This document shows, piece after piece, positions 50,067 through 61,705 of a DNA stretch of 64,000 bases (its first letter is position 1; the number at the start of each line of letters is the position of its first letter). Origin of the DNA: Lepidodermella squamata (taxonomy: Eukaryota; Gastrotricha). The translations under genes and the position numbers were made by a program. The DNA lies in assembly GCA_047495785.1 (NCBI GenBank), contig JBLDXI010000042.1, positions 3,224,001-3,288,000 on the forward strand, given 5' to 3'. The notes beneath the pieces were generated by a model. That model had not been told where the DNA came from. It did no database searches and was given only the letters and a program-made list of their open reading frames with translations.

Positions 50067-50333
50067 CTACTTTGATTTAGGCGGATCATTACGGCCAAGA
50101 ATAGTCCGAGGCTGGTAAGATTTGAGGTTGGCAGCTTTAGTAACGTCTCTGTCATCATCCGTTAAATGACGCTCTTCTCGTTCTTCCAAGATGCTCTTCT
50201 CTTTCCATATCGGCTGTTTATCGCCATTTATTGCCCTTTCAAGCTGATAGCCTATTGCGCCGACGACCACAGCAATGGGAAAAGTAATGTAAGGCGCGTA
50301 GTTTCTCAAGGTTCCAATGATAAGTGGCCACAT
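50067..50333 (-). CDS. SMIM12: Small integral membrane protein 12
   Basis: 88-residue single-span membrane protein (human 92). MWPLIIGTLRNYAPYITFP, then IAVVVGAIGYQLERAI, then KSILEEREERHL match human SMIM12 (MWPVFWTVVRTYAPYVTFP; VVGAVGYHLE; KSISERREDR). The C-terminus is basic with RTILGRNDPPKSK. The start is set at MWPL (50333); the frame is open further upstream to 50471 but that extension has no family counterpart. Function is poorly known in any animal. It lies directly upstream of the UBXN7-like gene. Confidence 0.92.
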   Translation of the reverse strand: MWPLIIGTLRNYAPYITFPIAVVVGAIGYQLERAINGDKQPIWKEKSILEEREERHLTDDDRDVTKAANLKSYQPRTILGRNDPPKSK

Positions 50334-51125
50334 TTCACTTGTATTTCGCTCTCTAAACAAATACGTGGAAGTAGTAGATGAATCATAGTGCATGAGAAAT
50401 GCTAAATGGCTCAGATAAGCAGATCTTTTTCTTCTTGAAACCCAAAGACTAAATGCATCGAAGGTAATCAATTACATAAGACTTAAACAAGCATCTGACA
50501 TCTGATCAATATTTGTAAGGTACTATGGAACTTGCTAGAGAAAGTTTACTACTAACACCGCTAATAAAAAGATATCCGATATCCCCGAAACCCGAAAAGT
50601 AACAATTGGAGTTCAACTGGAGCTTGCAACTAGCAACTATCTTCTCAACTTGAACCCTGTGGCTGAGCCAGATTTCGGCCACCCCAAACAACCCGCCTAA
50701 AACTTGAACAAGATTGAAGCAATCTTTTAAAGTTGACGCTTATTATTTGTTTGGCGGAGGGAAAATCCGATTGCTTGCCCAATTACCTGTAATTTCCACT
50801 TTTATCTGCGCAATAATTATTTTTAAATATTTTGAACGAAAAAATGGAAACAGCTGTTTGTCGGGTTAGTTTTTTGGCACTGGACCCCACCGATTTTTCG
50901 TTGAGCCGCTTGCTGCGTCATTCGAACGAAGTGAGTGCATCGGTGGCAATTCAGTACAGTTTTACCGAGTGTTCAAGATTCAGCAATGTGTCACACCATT
51001 AAATCGCTTAATTTTTCGCTTACAAAGCACATAGCTTGTAGATTTGTTTTTTTCAGTACCTTGCTGGAATAACTGTTTGAAACTCTTTGAAATAACTGTT
51101 ATCTGAATATTCATTAGAGTTTTAA
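50334..51125. other. Divergent promoter region of SMIM12 and ATGL
   Basis: 0.8 kb without genes. An acceptor-like ATTCATTAG ends at 51117, 9 nt upstream of the ATGL ATG. Confidence 0.5.
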
Positions 51126-53033
51126 ATGGCAGATGTGTATTTGTCATTTTCGGGATGTGGATTTCTTGGTATCTATCATGTTGGTGTCGCTAGCTGCATA
51201 AAGCAATATGCGCCATCTCTTTGTCAAAACAAAATTGCTGGAGCATCAGCAGGCGCGCTCGTTGGCTGCGTTTTGATGTGTAATTGCTGTCTCGGACAAT
51301 GTACCAGCTACACCTTGCGACTTGCAGCCAGAGCTCGAACCAGAGCTCTTGGGCCATTACATCCAGACTTTGATTTGATTCGGCACTTGAAAACTGGTTT
51401 GGAAGAAATTCTGCCTATGGATGCTCACGTACGTTGCACTGGTCGATTGTTCGTAAGTGTTACTCGAGTCAGCGACGGTGAAAACGTCTTGTTGTCGAAT
51501 TTCCCGACCCGAGAGCATTTGCTTCAAGCTCTACTATGCAGCACGTTTATTCCGCTATATTCAGGAATGACCCCTCCTACGTTTGAAGGAGTAGCCTATG
51601 TTGATGGTGCATTCAGCAACAATCTTCCCAAGTTTCCAGTTGGTGCGACTATCACAGTATGTCCTTTTGCAGGTGAAAGTGATATTTGCCCTAGAGATCA
51701 AAAGTCTTCCCACTCGATGCTTATGGCTATTGCTCCTGCTGGTACTCCATTCCTGATGACCGATGTCAATATTAACCGACTATCTCAAGTATTGTTTCCA
51801 CCGCATCCTGTCGACTTGGCCAAAATCTGTCAAGACGGGTTTCGTGACGCTTTGAGATTCCTCTCGCTGGCTGGCTACATCAACAAAATGCCTGACATTA
51901 TCCAACTTCAGGCTTGCGTAACTTCAACAAAGAATCCTCCGGTAAGCCGAGTTGGCGGTCGTTCTTCTTGTGTCACCTCTGACGATGAGTCGGGCGGAGA
52001 AACTTATCGAATGCAAAACCGGAGGAACAGTTTGGAGTCAAGTTTGTTTCAACGATATAGGCGGCGCCATTCATCAACTGGTTCGCATGATGCGTCGTCA
52101 GCCGTGCTTCATCCTCATGGTTCACTTTTGGCCGACGTTAAGCCGAAGGCGTCTGGCACTGGAGAACTTCATTTTCTTCCACCCCTAGCGCGACGAGAAT
52201 TTATGGAACATCTGGCTGATAGTCAAGGACTATTATACTCCTTATTTCAGTCAAAGGCATATCGAATTTGCTCGGTTTTAGCGTCTCCTCTCTACCTACC
52301 GGGTGAAGTTTGTTTCCGAATCGCGAGAAAGGTAACGCGATATTCGCTTAATTGTGCCAAATCGTTGTTCAAGAGTACGGTTGGGCGTGTTTACCGTTTA
52401 CTGGATTACTTCTATTCAACAGCGGTGCTATACTCGCCGATCGTTATCACAAGCCAGCCTGATGGCCGGCTAATTTGTTCGCTCGATGTTGTTGCAGATC
52501 GTTTGAATGGCGAGTCTGCTGAGATGATTTTCCGGAAAAACCGCCCTGCCCCAGCAGTTCAAATACAAGACCCACCCGAGTTGATTGCTACAATTGCTGC
52601 ACCATCGCCTAGATCAACTCAGTCAACGCCTTCCTACCCCGCAAGTCCGGCTTCAACTCGAGCACAACATTTGGTGCATCTTCATTTGAATTCAACCTCT
52701 GACGACCCGGAAAAAGTTCGCCGTTTGGCTCACGGCCGAGTTGATTCCGAAGCTGCTGCAGCTTGTTTGGATACCTTGCTAATGAGGAGTTCGTCTGTTG
52801 ATGATACAACTGTGCAGGATGACAACGATTTCCCAGATCGTCGTGATTCATTCCATCGAAGGAGATTAAAGCGAAGCGTCACCACCGAGGACAACACCGC
52901 TGCGATTGAGCAACTTGTTGGGGTTCGTGGTAAAAATTCAAACGCGCCGGTTCTGTCCTATTATTACCCGGACCGTCAAACGGACCGATTACTGGTTTGG
53001 GAGTTGAAGGAGCTCGACCACAATGGTTCTTGA
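51126..53033 (+). CDS. PNPLA2: Adipose triglyceride lipase (patatin-like, PNPLA2)
   Basis: Lipid-droplet triacylglycerol lipase. Intronless, 635 residues. Patatin domain: oxyanion loop SGCGFLG (9-15), nucleophile elbow GASAG with Ser41, and catalytic Asp160 in YVDGAFSNNLP. Further ATGL hallmarks are VGVASC, LGPLHPDFDLIRHL, TRVSDGENVLLSNF, CSTFIPLYSG, TITVCPFAGESDICP and LSQVLFPPHP. A hydrophobic stretch beyond residue 375 (VLASPLYLPGEVCF, RLLDYFYSTAVLYSPIV) fits the droplet-targeting region. The C-terminal 200 residues are Ser/Pro/Arg-rich and likely regulatory, with basic RxxS sites (RRRHSSTGS, RLKRSVTTED). AATAAA 53338-53343 precedes the RagA acceptor. Confidence 0.96.
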   Translation: MADVYLSFSGCGFLGIYHVGVASCIKQYAPSLCQNKIAGASAGALVGCVLMCNCCLGQCTSYTLRLAARARTRALGPLHPDFDLIRHLKTGLEEILPMDAHVRCTGRLFVSVTRVSDGENVLLSNFPTREHLLQALLCSTFIPLYSGMTPPTFEGVAYVDGAFSNNLPKFPVGATITVCPFAGESDICPRDQKSSHSMLMAIAPAGTPFLMTDVNINRLSQVLFPPHPVDLAKICQDGFRDALRFLSLAGYINKMPDIIQLQACVTSTKNPPVSRVGGRSSCVTSDDESGGETYRMQNRRNSLESSLFQRYRRRHSSTGSHDASSAVLHPHGSLLADVKPKASGTGELHFLPPLARREFMEHLADSQGLLYSLFQSKAYRICSVLASPLYLPGEVCFRIARKVTRYSLNCAKSLFKSTVGRVYRLLDYFYSTAVLYSPIVITSQPDGRLICSLDVVADRLNGESAEMIFRKNRPAPAVQIQDPPELIATIAAPSPRSTQSTPSYPASPASTRAQHLVHLHLNSTSDDPEKVRRLAHGRVDSEAAAACLDTLLMRSSSVDDTTVQDDNDFPDRRDSFHRRRLKRSVTTEDNTAAIEQLVGVRGKNSNAPVLSYYYPDRQTDRLLVWELKELDHNGS

Positions 53034-53337
53034 TTTATTCCCGCCGATGATTGATTGCTATAAATTAATTTTTTTGAACTTGTGAAATTTTACATTTCGG
53101 CTCATTTTTTCCGATGAATGCAAAAACCGGTTCTGTTTATGCTTATCGATATAATTTAATAATCAAATTATTGTAAGGTTAGGTCTTATTTGAGCCTTAT
53201 TGAAATATGCGTTTTTGTTGTTTTTTTCTATCACGTTCTGTATGAAAGATTGCTTGAGAAATGATACTATGAGCTTTTAATCTTATTATCATTATTTAAG
53301 GCGCCGTTAACAACCCGAGTAGATGAGAGGAGAAACA

Positions 53338-53378
53338 AATAAATGGAAAATATTTAAAACATCGTGTCTTATTTTTAG
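53338..53378 (+). promoter_or_regulatory. ATGL-RagA operon-type junction
   Basis: AATAAA (53338-53343), then a pyrimidine-rich acceptor TCTTATTTTTAG ending at 53378, then the RagA ATG at 53400. Confidence 0.55.
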
Positions 53379-53399
53379 ATATATTTTTAAGCTTGAAAA

Positions 53400-54710
53400 A
53401 TGAGGCGGAAGGTGTTATTGATGGGCAAGGCAGGTGCTGGCAAGACTTCTATGAAGTCGATTATTTTTGCTAATTACATTCCTCGCGATACTCGACGTCT
53501 TGGCGCTACAAGTAAATTCGAAATAAATGAAATTGAAAAATTAACAATAATTGTCTTAATACAGTTGATGTTGAAAGTGCCTACATTCGATTTCTCGGCA
53601 ATTTGGTGCTAAATTTGTGGGACTGCGGTGGTCAAGAGGCGTTTATGGTGCAATATCTTCAGCAACAACGAGACACAATTTTTCGTAATGTCGAAGTTTT
53701 AATCTATGTTTTCGACTGCGATTCGAAAGATTTGGAAAAAGACTATAATTACTATCAAGAATGCCTCGAAGCTATCCGGCAATATTCTCGAAATGCGAAA
53801 ATTTTCTGTCTAATTCACAAGATGGATTTGGTTGAAGAAGCAACGCGGGATGTTGTATTCAAGCAGCGAGTTGACGACCTAGAACGGCTATCTAGACCGT
53901 GCCAAATCAACTGTTTCCCGACATCGATTTGGGACGAGACACTTTACAAAGCCTGGTCGGCTATTGTGCACCAGTTGATTCCGAACGTGGCTGAAATCGG
54001 TGATAATCTGCGACTTTTCGCCGATGCCATCGATGCGGATGAAGTTATTCTGTTCGAAAAAGCGACGTTTCTTGTGATCTCGTCGTATGAGAATGAGACC
54101 AGAAGTGCGCAACACACAGATATTCATCGCCATGAAAAAATTAGCAACATCATCAAACAGGTAAAATAAATGAAAGCTGGACCAGACTTTCAAAACTTGG
54201 CCCCAAAATTGAATTATTATTTAATTTCCGAATATATTTGCTACATTTTGGTCCTTGTTAGAAGAAAAATAAGAAAAATTGCGCATAATTTGATGGACAA
54301 TTTCTTGAATTTTTTGAAATTCCCAACAAATTTAAAATTCAAAAAACTAAATTTTAGCCTTGCTAATAATAATTTGAAAAATTAGTTAAAAATTGAAATA
54401 AATTCCTATTAAATATTCCGAATATTGTTTATTATTCTGAAATATTTTCTTATTTTAGTTCAAATTGGGCTGTTCGAAAATTGGAGCCAATTTCACGACG
54501 ATGGAGGTGAGGAATTCGAATTTTCTCGCCTACTGCGGCTCGTTCACTCAGAATACCTGCGTCATGGTGGTTCTATCAGATACGAACATTTCCTCGGCGT
54601 TGATTTTGATGAATGTCAAAAATGCTCAGAAAGTGTTCGAGCGGCTGGAAGATCAAGGCCGACTGGTGACAAATCCCAGCCCGGGGCCGAATGCTGCTAA
54701 AATGCAATGA
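53400..54710 (+). CDS. RRAGA: Rag GTPase A (Ras-related GTP-binding protein A)
   Basis: Lysosomal small GTPase that, paired with RagC/D, recruits mTORC1 in response to amino acids. Exons 53400-53511, 53565-54160 and 54459-54710 give 319 residues (human RagA 313). P-loop GKAGAGKTS (9-17), switch I RRLGATIDVE, switch [12 protein letters not shown], base recognition HKMDLV, and [11 protein letters not shown]. The C-terminal roadblock-type domain includes [27 protein letters not shown] and [11 protein letters not shown]. It is clearly the A/B class rather than C/D. The gene follows the lipase ATGL in a probable operon; both relate to nutrient status, although shared function is only an inference. 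Confidence 0.97.
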
Positions 54711-55977
54711 TTATATTGTATTATTTATAGCTACAAATGTTCAGCATTTCTGCGGAAATTTTCGATTCGGTTCAGGCTGTTGTTAGGATTTTAATATTAT
54801 TTTGTCGGCTAAAATTCAAAGAAAATGAAACCATTAATTGTGTTTTAATTAGAGTTTCGAAGGCTAAATCTATTCGATCCGCGTGATGCCAAATTGCTCA
54901 TCGTTTGTGTGTATGTAAATTTATTGTAATAAATGGAATAATAACTGAACCCCTGAATGATTGATAATTGAAAATAATGCGTATTTCCTTTTATGATTCG
55001 AACAAAAAATGCGAATAAAAGAGAAGTTTTCCGATGGAAGTGAACCAGTTTTTATTTTGATATCTGCGGAGTAATTTCCCAGGATGACCTTATTTTAATT
55101 GAATTTCGAACAGGGAACGTGCAGAGTGCAATTCTAATTGAGTCAGAAGTGCGCGTTCCAAACCTTCATTAAGTGTCTATAAGAGATGGAAACTGTGACT
55201 AATGGAATCAACTGTAATTTGAAGACCATTTCCTAATTTGCCAAAGTAATTGCAGAAAACATCGGGCAAATCTGTTGTGGCTACAGCACACCCCCCGTTG
55301 TTCCCTAAATTAGGGCACAAATGACTATTTGATGGTAATTCATAGCGACTATGTCATATCTTGGGGGTGTAGGGGTGAGGGGACAATCCAGGTTCTAATG
55401 GGTACAGCGTTTGACACGGTCTGAAACTGTCCAATATTCTGATTTTTCTCCCCACTCTCTTCTGCGATGTGCTTTGATCTGCGACGGCGGATGTAAGATA
55501 TAATGCCACATTCGTCGGCGAAAATCTTTCGACGCAATAGCATTTTTTTTTAAAAACTTACATGTCGGGCATGTTCAAGTTTTATGTGATTAAGAGCCTG
55601 TTATCAAACGGCAAATTCACATGTGCTAGTATGAAATTACAAAAACAGAAAACAACTTTTTCGATGAACGATAAAAAACGATACGGGCCGCTCTGAAATA
55701 CTTGAAAACGTATAAAAAAATCGATTCTAAAATACAGCTGCAAAATGCCTGAAATCGGGACAATTCAAGGCCGGCAATAGCGACAGGACAGGCGTAATGA
55801 AGTTTTTCAGCACCTTATAATTTATTGACTGCGTAAATGGAATGGTGTGAAATGTCATCGCTCGTTCGCTTTGACAGGCGCCCGCATAGCGATTTGATGA
55901 AACGCGCTCGCAATCTGCCATTAAGTCATGTTATTAGCAAATTTCTTTATCATTATAGCTTTTTGAGCACCTTGAAA
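54711..55977. other. Intergenic before the nuclear receptor array
   Basis: 1.3 kb, no gene recognised. A good acceptor-like TTTCTTTATCATTATAG ends at 55958, 20 nt before the NR1 ATG; it would remove an in-frame ATG at 55837. Confidence 0.5.
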
Positions 55978-57189
55978 ATGGAAAACGCAACTGCTTCACA
56001 AGTGATAGGATTGCCTTCACTTGAGCCTGCGTCGAAGACCAGCTTTTGCCAGGTAAAAACTGCTAAGATGTAATATGTAGCAGTTTTATCAAAAGTGTTC
56101 TCGTTTTAGGTTTGCGACTTGGAAATTCAACAAGCTGATGTGACATTCAACGCGAAAACTGGGCTGACGTTAGCTGTATGCCAAGCTTGCCGAAAATTTT
56201 TCCTCCGGAATCGGGCTAAGAATCGAAATTCTCTCCGGTGCCAATCTGGTACCGACCAATGCTCCGTTGGCCGGTCTACAGCCACCGCAATAGGTTCCGG
56301 AATTCTTTGGAGAATGTCTTGTCCTAGATGCAGGTTTTCGAAATGTCTAGCTGTCGGGCTTGGGGGTAATTATAAAAAGTTATAGTCTCTCTATATCGCC
56401 AATTTTTTTTCAGAAAATTCTTTAAGGCGGCAAACTATCGAGGTCAGCGAAAGGCCTAAAACCTTGGGAATAACTGCGGTCAACACGGGTTCCCTCAGCC
56501 ATCTCGAAAATTCATTTCGCGACTGGATAACCGCAGCATTGGACGCTAATATGGGGTACGAAAGCCTCCCGATGACAAATTGCGTGAAACCGATGCGAAA
56601 CGAACTCGACGCATTCTCGTCGCTCGTCGAGCAAAACGGTAACGTCGTTAAATTAGCCGCGAGATTCGCGCAAGCTATACCGGGGTTTGCGAAATTACCG
56701 GACAGGGACCAAGCCCAATTGCTGGCTACGTCCGGTTCCAGTTTGGCGCTCGTCATCTGCAATCGATTTCGATCACAACCTTGCAATATGATGCCGGAAA
56801 ATTACGACCAATTAACGAAATTTTTCCCGGAACTTCAATTCGTGAAGCCTTACTCGCAGGCTCTGAACTCATTTTTAGACGATTGGAAGCCCCATACAGC
56901 TGAATACCCCTGCCTACTCGCTATTTTAACGTACCAAGGCCACTACAACGAACATTTCGATGTTCATAACACCAGCAATCCTGAGGCTAGGCAAGTTGGA
57001 ATGGCTGTTCATGGCGTGTTGATGCAGTTGAGTAATGGCGATCCGAAGTTATTCAACGATCGACTGCTCAAGTTGCAAAGCGCGGCGAAAGTTTTTCAAA
57101 CAGCCGCCGGGATGAGATCGGGCATCATGTCTTACCTGATGCGTAACAAACCTTACCTGATTTTAGCTTGCAACATTGGCAAGAATTGA
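55978..57189 (+). CDS. Nuclear receptor NR1 of the local array
   Basis: Ligand-regulated transcription factor type, nematode-style divergent. Exons 55978-56052, 56110-56365 and 56414-57189 give 368 residues. Zinc module 1 reads CQVC, then 21 residues, then CQACRKFFLRN (P-box); module 2 has CQSGTDQC and CPRCRFSKCLAVGLG, with about 17 residues between the two parts. Canonical receptors have 13 and 9. The ligand-binding domain region (about 165-368) is largely helical with FAQAIPGFAKLPDRDQAQLL (helix 3-5 signature) and SFLDDWKPHTAEYPCLLAI. The LBD is uninterrupted by introns here, unlike the other copies. No C. elegans orthologue can be assigned. Confidence 0.85.
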
Positions 57190-57453
57190 ATTTTATCCCA
57201 CGTGCTTAAACTGGAATTATTTTCCAAAAATATACCAGAATCGGTAATTAATACCTAGATATCTATGTCTGATGGTTTAATAAATTATGAAAAAATAGAA
57301 ATTTTTTCAATGCTTTTGTAACGGACTAATTACTTAGATGTCAATTTCGATTTGATCAATCGCATCATATGATGATAAAGGACTAAAATAGGAAAGGCTA
57401 AGTACAAAGCCCAATGTTTCTGTCGCCTCATTTTCCACAAATTTCGCACAATA

Positions 57454-58865
57454 ATGAGCGCTGTTTGCCAGGTTGCATTTTTTATTGTTATAGCGTTGTA
57501 ATTTAAAACAATTCCACAGGTGTGCAATTTGCCAATAAAACGACTGCGAAAATTTCGAAAAGGCCTACCGTTGGCATGTACCGCCTGCAAGGTGACTAAT
57601 AAACCCCGCGTGATTTTTATTCCGATTTATGGACAATTAATAATCTTTGTCTAACAATAACGTATATATGTAATTCCAAAGAAATTCCTGCAACGGAACA
57701 GGAAGACAAGTCTCGATGAACTGCGATGCATTTCGGGCACGAATAATTGCAATTTAACCGCTGATCAATCACGGGCGATTTCAACTTCAGCTGGCTCGAT
57801 TTGGCGAATGATGTGTACAAGGTGCCGGCTAGCAAAGTGTCTAATAATCGGCCTAAGTAACTTATTAATTATTCATTTGATTTTTTTAAATTATTTTATC
57901 AGGACGAAGATCTTCCCTACCAGCTTCGACAAGCTCGAGCACAGAAGTCAATAAGTCGAAAAGTAGCCCGGAGAGTTGTTCAAATATGGACACGAAACGA
58001 GACATTTCAGTGCCAATCGAACCGGCATGTTCGGAATCCGTCAGCGCAGAGCTGAATCTTCACAAAATCGTTGATTTGACCTTTGAACTTCAATCGCAAT
58101 TCACCCAAGTAAAATTTTGTTAAATTTCCGATTTCATCTGAATTTTTCTTCCAGCTCCCGCTGAGGCAAAGCGTGAAAAATTTCGAAAATGAGGCCGAGG
58201 TTTGGTTTTCACTGATGGATCATTTTGAATTTGCCGCGCGATGCGTGTCCAATTTTATTCGAAATTTGCCTGGCTTCAGCAATTTGTCACGCGATGACGG
58301 CTGCTCAGTTTTCGCTTCAACTCTCATGCCTATTTCCTACGCTGCAGTCAACCGAATCTCGCCAGCACCCGAGACAGTTCATCCTCAAAATATGGGCCCG
58401 ATTTTGAAATATTTTCCTGAAATAGAGGTACATGAAATGGCGTAATATTACGTTTGTCCTATCGGCTAATTGTTTTTTTTCCAGTATGCTGAAAGACAGT
58501 CAGACGCTATTTTCGCCGCTCTGTCGAGTTGGAACCCGAATACGGTCGAATTCGCGTGTTTGTTAGCTGTCATTTTTCGCCACAGCTGTCACGCTCGAGC
58601 TAATACCGTGGACAAAAATCGTGACGACAACAATAATGACGGTGTTGATCTCGCCGTACGCATGGCTATGCTGCAACAATGCAGCAATCGAGCCGATGTT
58701 TTCGATCGTCGCTACGCTAATTTGATTCATTTGACTGATTTGTTAAATTCTAGCGCGGTCAGGTTTCGCAAAGCTCGTGAGGAAATCGCGAAACGTAGGC
58801 CGCAACTGTTCGCTGTGTCTCAAATATTTTTAGCGATTCACCGTGAAAGCATGAAGTCAGGCTGA
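57454..58865 (+). CDS. Nuclear receptor NR2 of the local array
   Basis: Exons 57454-57471, 57520-57591, 57682-57856, 57903-58108, 58155-58427 and 58485-58865 give 374 residues. The first exon encodes only MSAVCQ, so the protein starts directly at the zinc module. Module 1: CQVC, 17 residues, CTACKKFLQRN; an intron falls inside the P-box (CK|KF). Module 2: CISGTNNC, then CTRCRLAKCLIIGL. A polar hinge (SSTEVNKSKSSPESC) leads to an LBD starting LPLRQSVKNFENEAEVW and containing NFIRNLPGFSNLSRDDG and NPNTVEFACLLAVIF. The first exon is only 18 nt, so the 5' end needs transcript support; the remaining exon phases all agree. Confidence 0.8.
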
Positions 58866-59636
58866 GCTCGAGTACCATGTGAAATCAATTAAATGAGACA
58901 CAAACCGACATCCCGATATCCCGAGAAATGAAGTGTCTTTACGTTATATTGACATGATTTTTGATCATTTTTTTGCATTCAACTTCACGACAAAATAGAA
59001 CCAAGTTATGTGACACTTATTTTCTGATAATAAATGGCAACAAAATGTCAGGTAACTATTAATTTTGATCGGTTATTTTAAGACACGAGTGGTAAATTAG
59101 CAAAACTGAGTTGGTTCCCTAAAAATAGCCCCATCGCAAAATCGAAGGTCCAGCTTAAAAGTGTTACTCTCACTGAAGCGTGGACACTTTTTGTCTTTGA
59201 ACATACATTTCTTCTTAACTATTGAAGCCTTAGCGAGAATGGTGAACTTCACTATCGAGTAGTCAAATTCCTTTTAAAATATAAAATATTATATTGGCTT
59301 TTAAATTAAAAAAGGTAAAGCATTTTAATGTGAACGTTGACGCTATATAATTTACATATTCACACCGAAATTACTAATATTTACAAATTACAAATATTTC
59401 CGAATTTTCAAAATTAGCCGAATCATTGAAAAATGAAGCGCGCGTATTTTGTCCGAATTAAGTCCACGTTACAGCGCGCGCGGGAAAAGTCTATACGTCC
59501 ATTTGGTAGCATAAAGGGGTTTCTATAAAAAACAACACCTGGTGCGTGTTGACTACGATGTACTTCTAAAGCAGAACCCATTTTTCATTTGATTTGATTT
59601 CATCAACAAATTTGGTACTTTTTCTTGGGGTATGGA
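58866..59636. other. Spacer between NR2 and NR3
   Basis: 0.77 kb AT-rich, presumed NR2 3' UTR and NR3 promoter. No other feature was seen. Confidence 0.5.
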
Positions 59637-61282
59637 ATGGATATCCATCGGCTTAGCCATTTGGTGAGAACTATATTATAAAGCAAATATTTTCCTTTCC
59701 AAAAAATTAGATTAAGATCGCCAGATTCCTTAATTCTAAGTATTTCCAAGATTTTTTAATGACATTTTTTCAACCCAGGTTTGTTCGTTGATTCTCGAAG
59801 ACGTTCCGAACAGCTCGCCGCAAAACATCAGCTGGCACTTGGCCGGCCCAGGGGTTGACTATCGAAAATTCCGCCACGCCAATAATCCGCGAGTTTGCCG
59901 CGCGTGCAAAAAGTTTTTCCAGCGCAATCGCAGCCGTGACCTCGCGTCATTTCACTGCCAATCCGGCACGAAGCAGTGCCAATTAGGCGCTAGCAATGAT
60001 AGCACCAATAGCAACGACACCAGCGGATCAACTGCTCTAACTTCAAATGGCGCGATTTGGCGAATGGCCTGTCCAAGGTGCCGGCTGAAAAAATGCTTCG
60101 ACATCGGCATGGGTTAGTTGAAATAACTTCAGCTGTACAAAAATTTCAAATTTGTGTGCAGATAAAGCCACGAAACGTAAATTCGACCCTCTTAACGACT
60201 CTAAGCGAAATTCATCTGGCGAGTCTTTAAGTTCAAATTCTTCGCCGAATTCAGCTGATGGGTCACGATTCCCGAAATTCGACATTGTATCACCTGCTAT
60301 GTATGAAAGCATCAGAGCTGAAACTGTTCTGCAAAAAATAGCCTCTGCTTCGCGAGATCTGCAAGTCGGCTTTGTACAGGTAATTGAACGATAAAAACAA
60401 GTCCCGATTTTACATAACTTCAATTACAGCTGCCACTGAAGGTCAATCACGTGACCTTTCGAAATGCGGATGAATATTGGACTCAGTGCATGGTTCATTT
60501 CGATTTCTTGGCTCGTCAGGTCGGAAATTTTGTGAAAAGTCTACCTGGTTTGCTAAAAAAAATCATCCCCAGATATCATTAAATTTTCAAATTTTTTGCT
60601 CGAAGGTTACAATGGGTTGTCGCTACAAGACCGCTTGCTCAGCTTTACGAATTCATTCCCATTAATTTCATTTGTTGAGGGCCAGCGCTTCGAAGCTGAT
60701 CCTCTGTTGATGAGACAGGAAAATGCTGTACAGGCGAGAATTTTCTTCCCTGAACATATTGTAAGTTGATTAACTGACCGATATTTGACCTTTTTGCCGG
60801 TTTTTTTCCCTACTAATAGATGACGGAAGAAAGTGTGCTGAGGATTTACGAGGCTTTGCAAAGTTTGAAACCCGATCAAATCGAGTTCGCCTGTTTATTG
60901 GCTTCAATTTTTCTTCAAAGTATTATTTTCCATAATTTCGTAATTTTTGGAAATTTTTACAAAAATTTCAGCTTGCAAGCAAAATCAGATTAGAATTGAT
61001 TCAGTTCCTGAGACGAAAAGCCTGGAACTTGCGACTGCATCGTATTTGGCCCAGCGTAGTGGTAACGACCGGGTGGCCCTGGCGAGACGCGTCCACAATC
61101 ATCAGTTCGTTATTGAGGCATCGCGTGAAGCTGCAAATTGCTTTCAAGCCATGCGTGAAGCGGTCAAAAATCGACGGCCTGATCTGTTCGCTGTATCACC
61201 GTTATACGCGGCTTATCACAACGAAAGCGAAAAATTACCGAACAAAAATGCCATCAACATTAAACTATTGGCTGCTAATTAA
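59637..61282 (+). CDS. Nuclear receptor NR3 of the local array
   Basis: Exons 59637-59663, 59779-60112, 60162-60379, 60430-60547, 60606-60760, 60820-60919 and 60972-61282 give 420 residues. The first zinc ligand pair reads H-L-V-C where the neighbours have C-Q-V-C, so His may replace the first Cys. The loop to CRACKKFFQRN is 37 residues long (canonical 13). Module 2: CQSGTKQC, a Ser/Asn/Thr-rich insertion of about 28 residues, then CPRCRLKKCFDIGMG. The LBD begins LPLKVNHVTFRNADEYW and has NFVKSLPG and SLKPDQIEFACLLASIF. A frame-preserving intron is needed after LPG. Exon 1 is the least certain part; an unseen exon supplying a normal CxxC is the main alternative. Confidence 0.78.
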
Positions 61283-61705
61283 CGTGTAAATGCGTGACCT
61301 ATAAATAAATTTCCTCAGAATTTCTTAAATTTTCATCGGGTTTAATTTGTTTTTTAATTTTGAAATGTTTCGAAGTGTTTTTTTTGCAGCGGTCATATTT
61401 CCGTACACAAAATCTCTTCCTGAGCGAAAAATCTCGATCGTTTGATTCTACGCTTACAGCGCAGCAGACACTGATCAAATGTGAATGATTATAATGAGGA
61501 GGTTAAGCACGCGTAAAGAAATTGAAAAAAAAAATCGATGGGACGTGCAAGCAAGTACTCACCATGCACAAATGATCCCTTACATTTATAATTTTTATAT
61601 TATATCATTAGTCAGGAGGTACTCGAATTGATCTCCCCAGCTCCGAGATTGGCTTCATATTATTTAACCAGGACGATTAGTTGAATTACTGTGACCCATT
61701 TTTAA
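61283..61705. other. Spacer between NR3 and NR4
   Basis: 0.42 kb with no recognised feature besides the flanking UTRs. Confidence 0.5.

Noticed and set aside
55837-55977. Upstream in-frame ATG for NR1
   Set aside because: A strong acceptor-like tract ends at 55958, and the extra residues resemble untranslated sequence.
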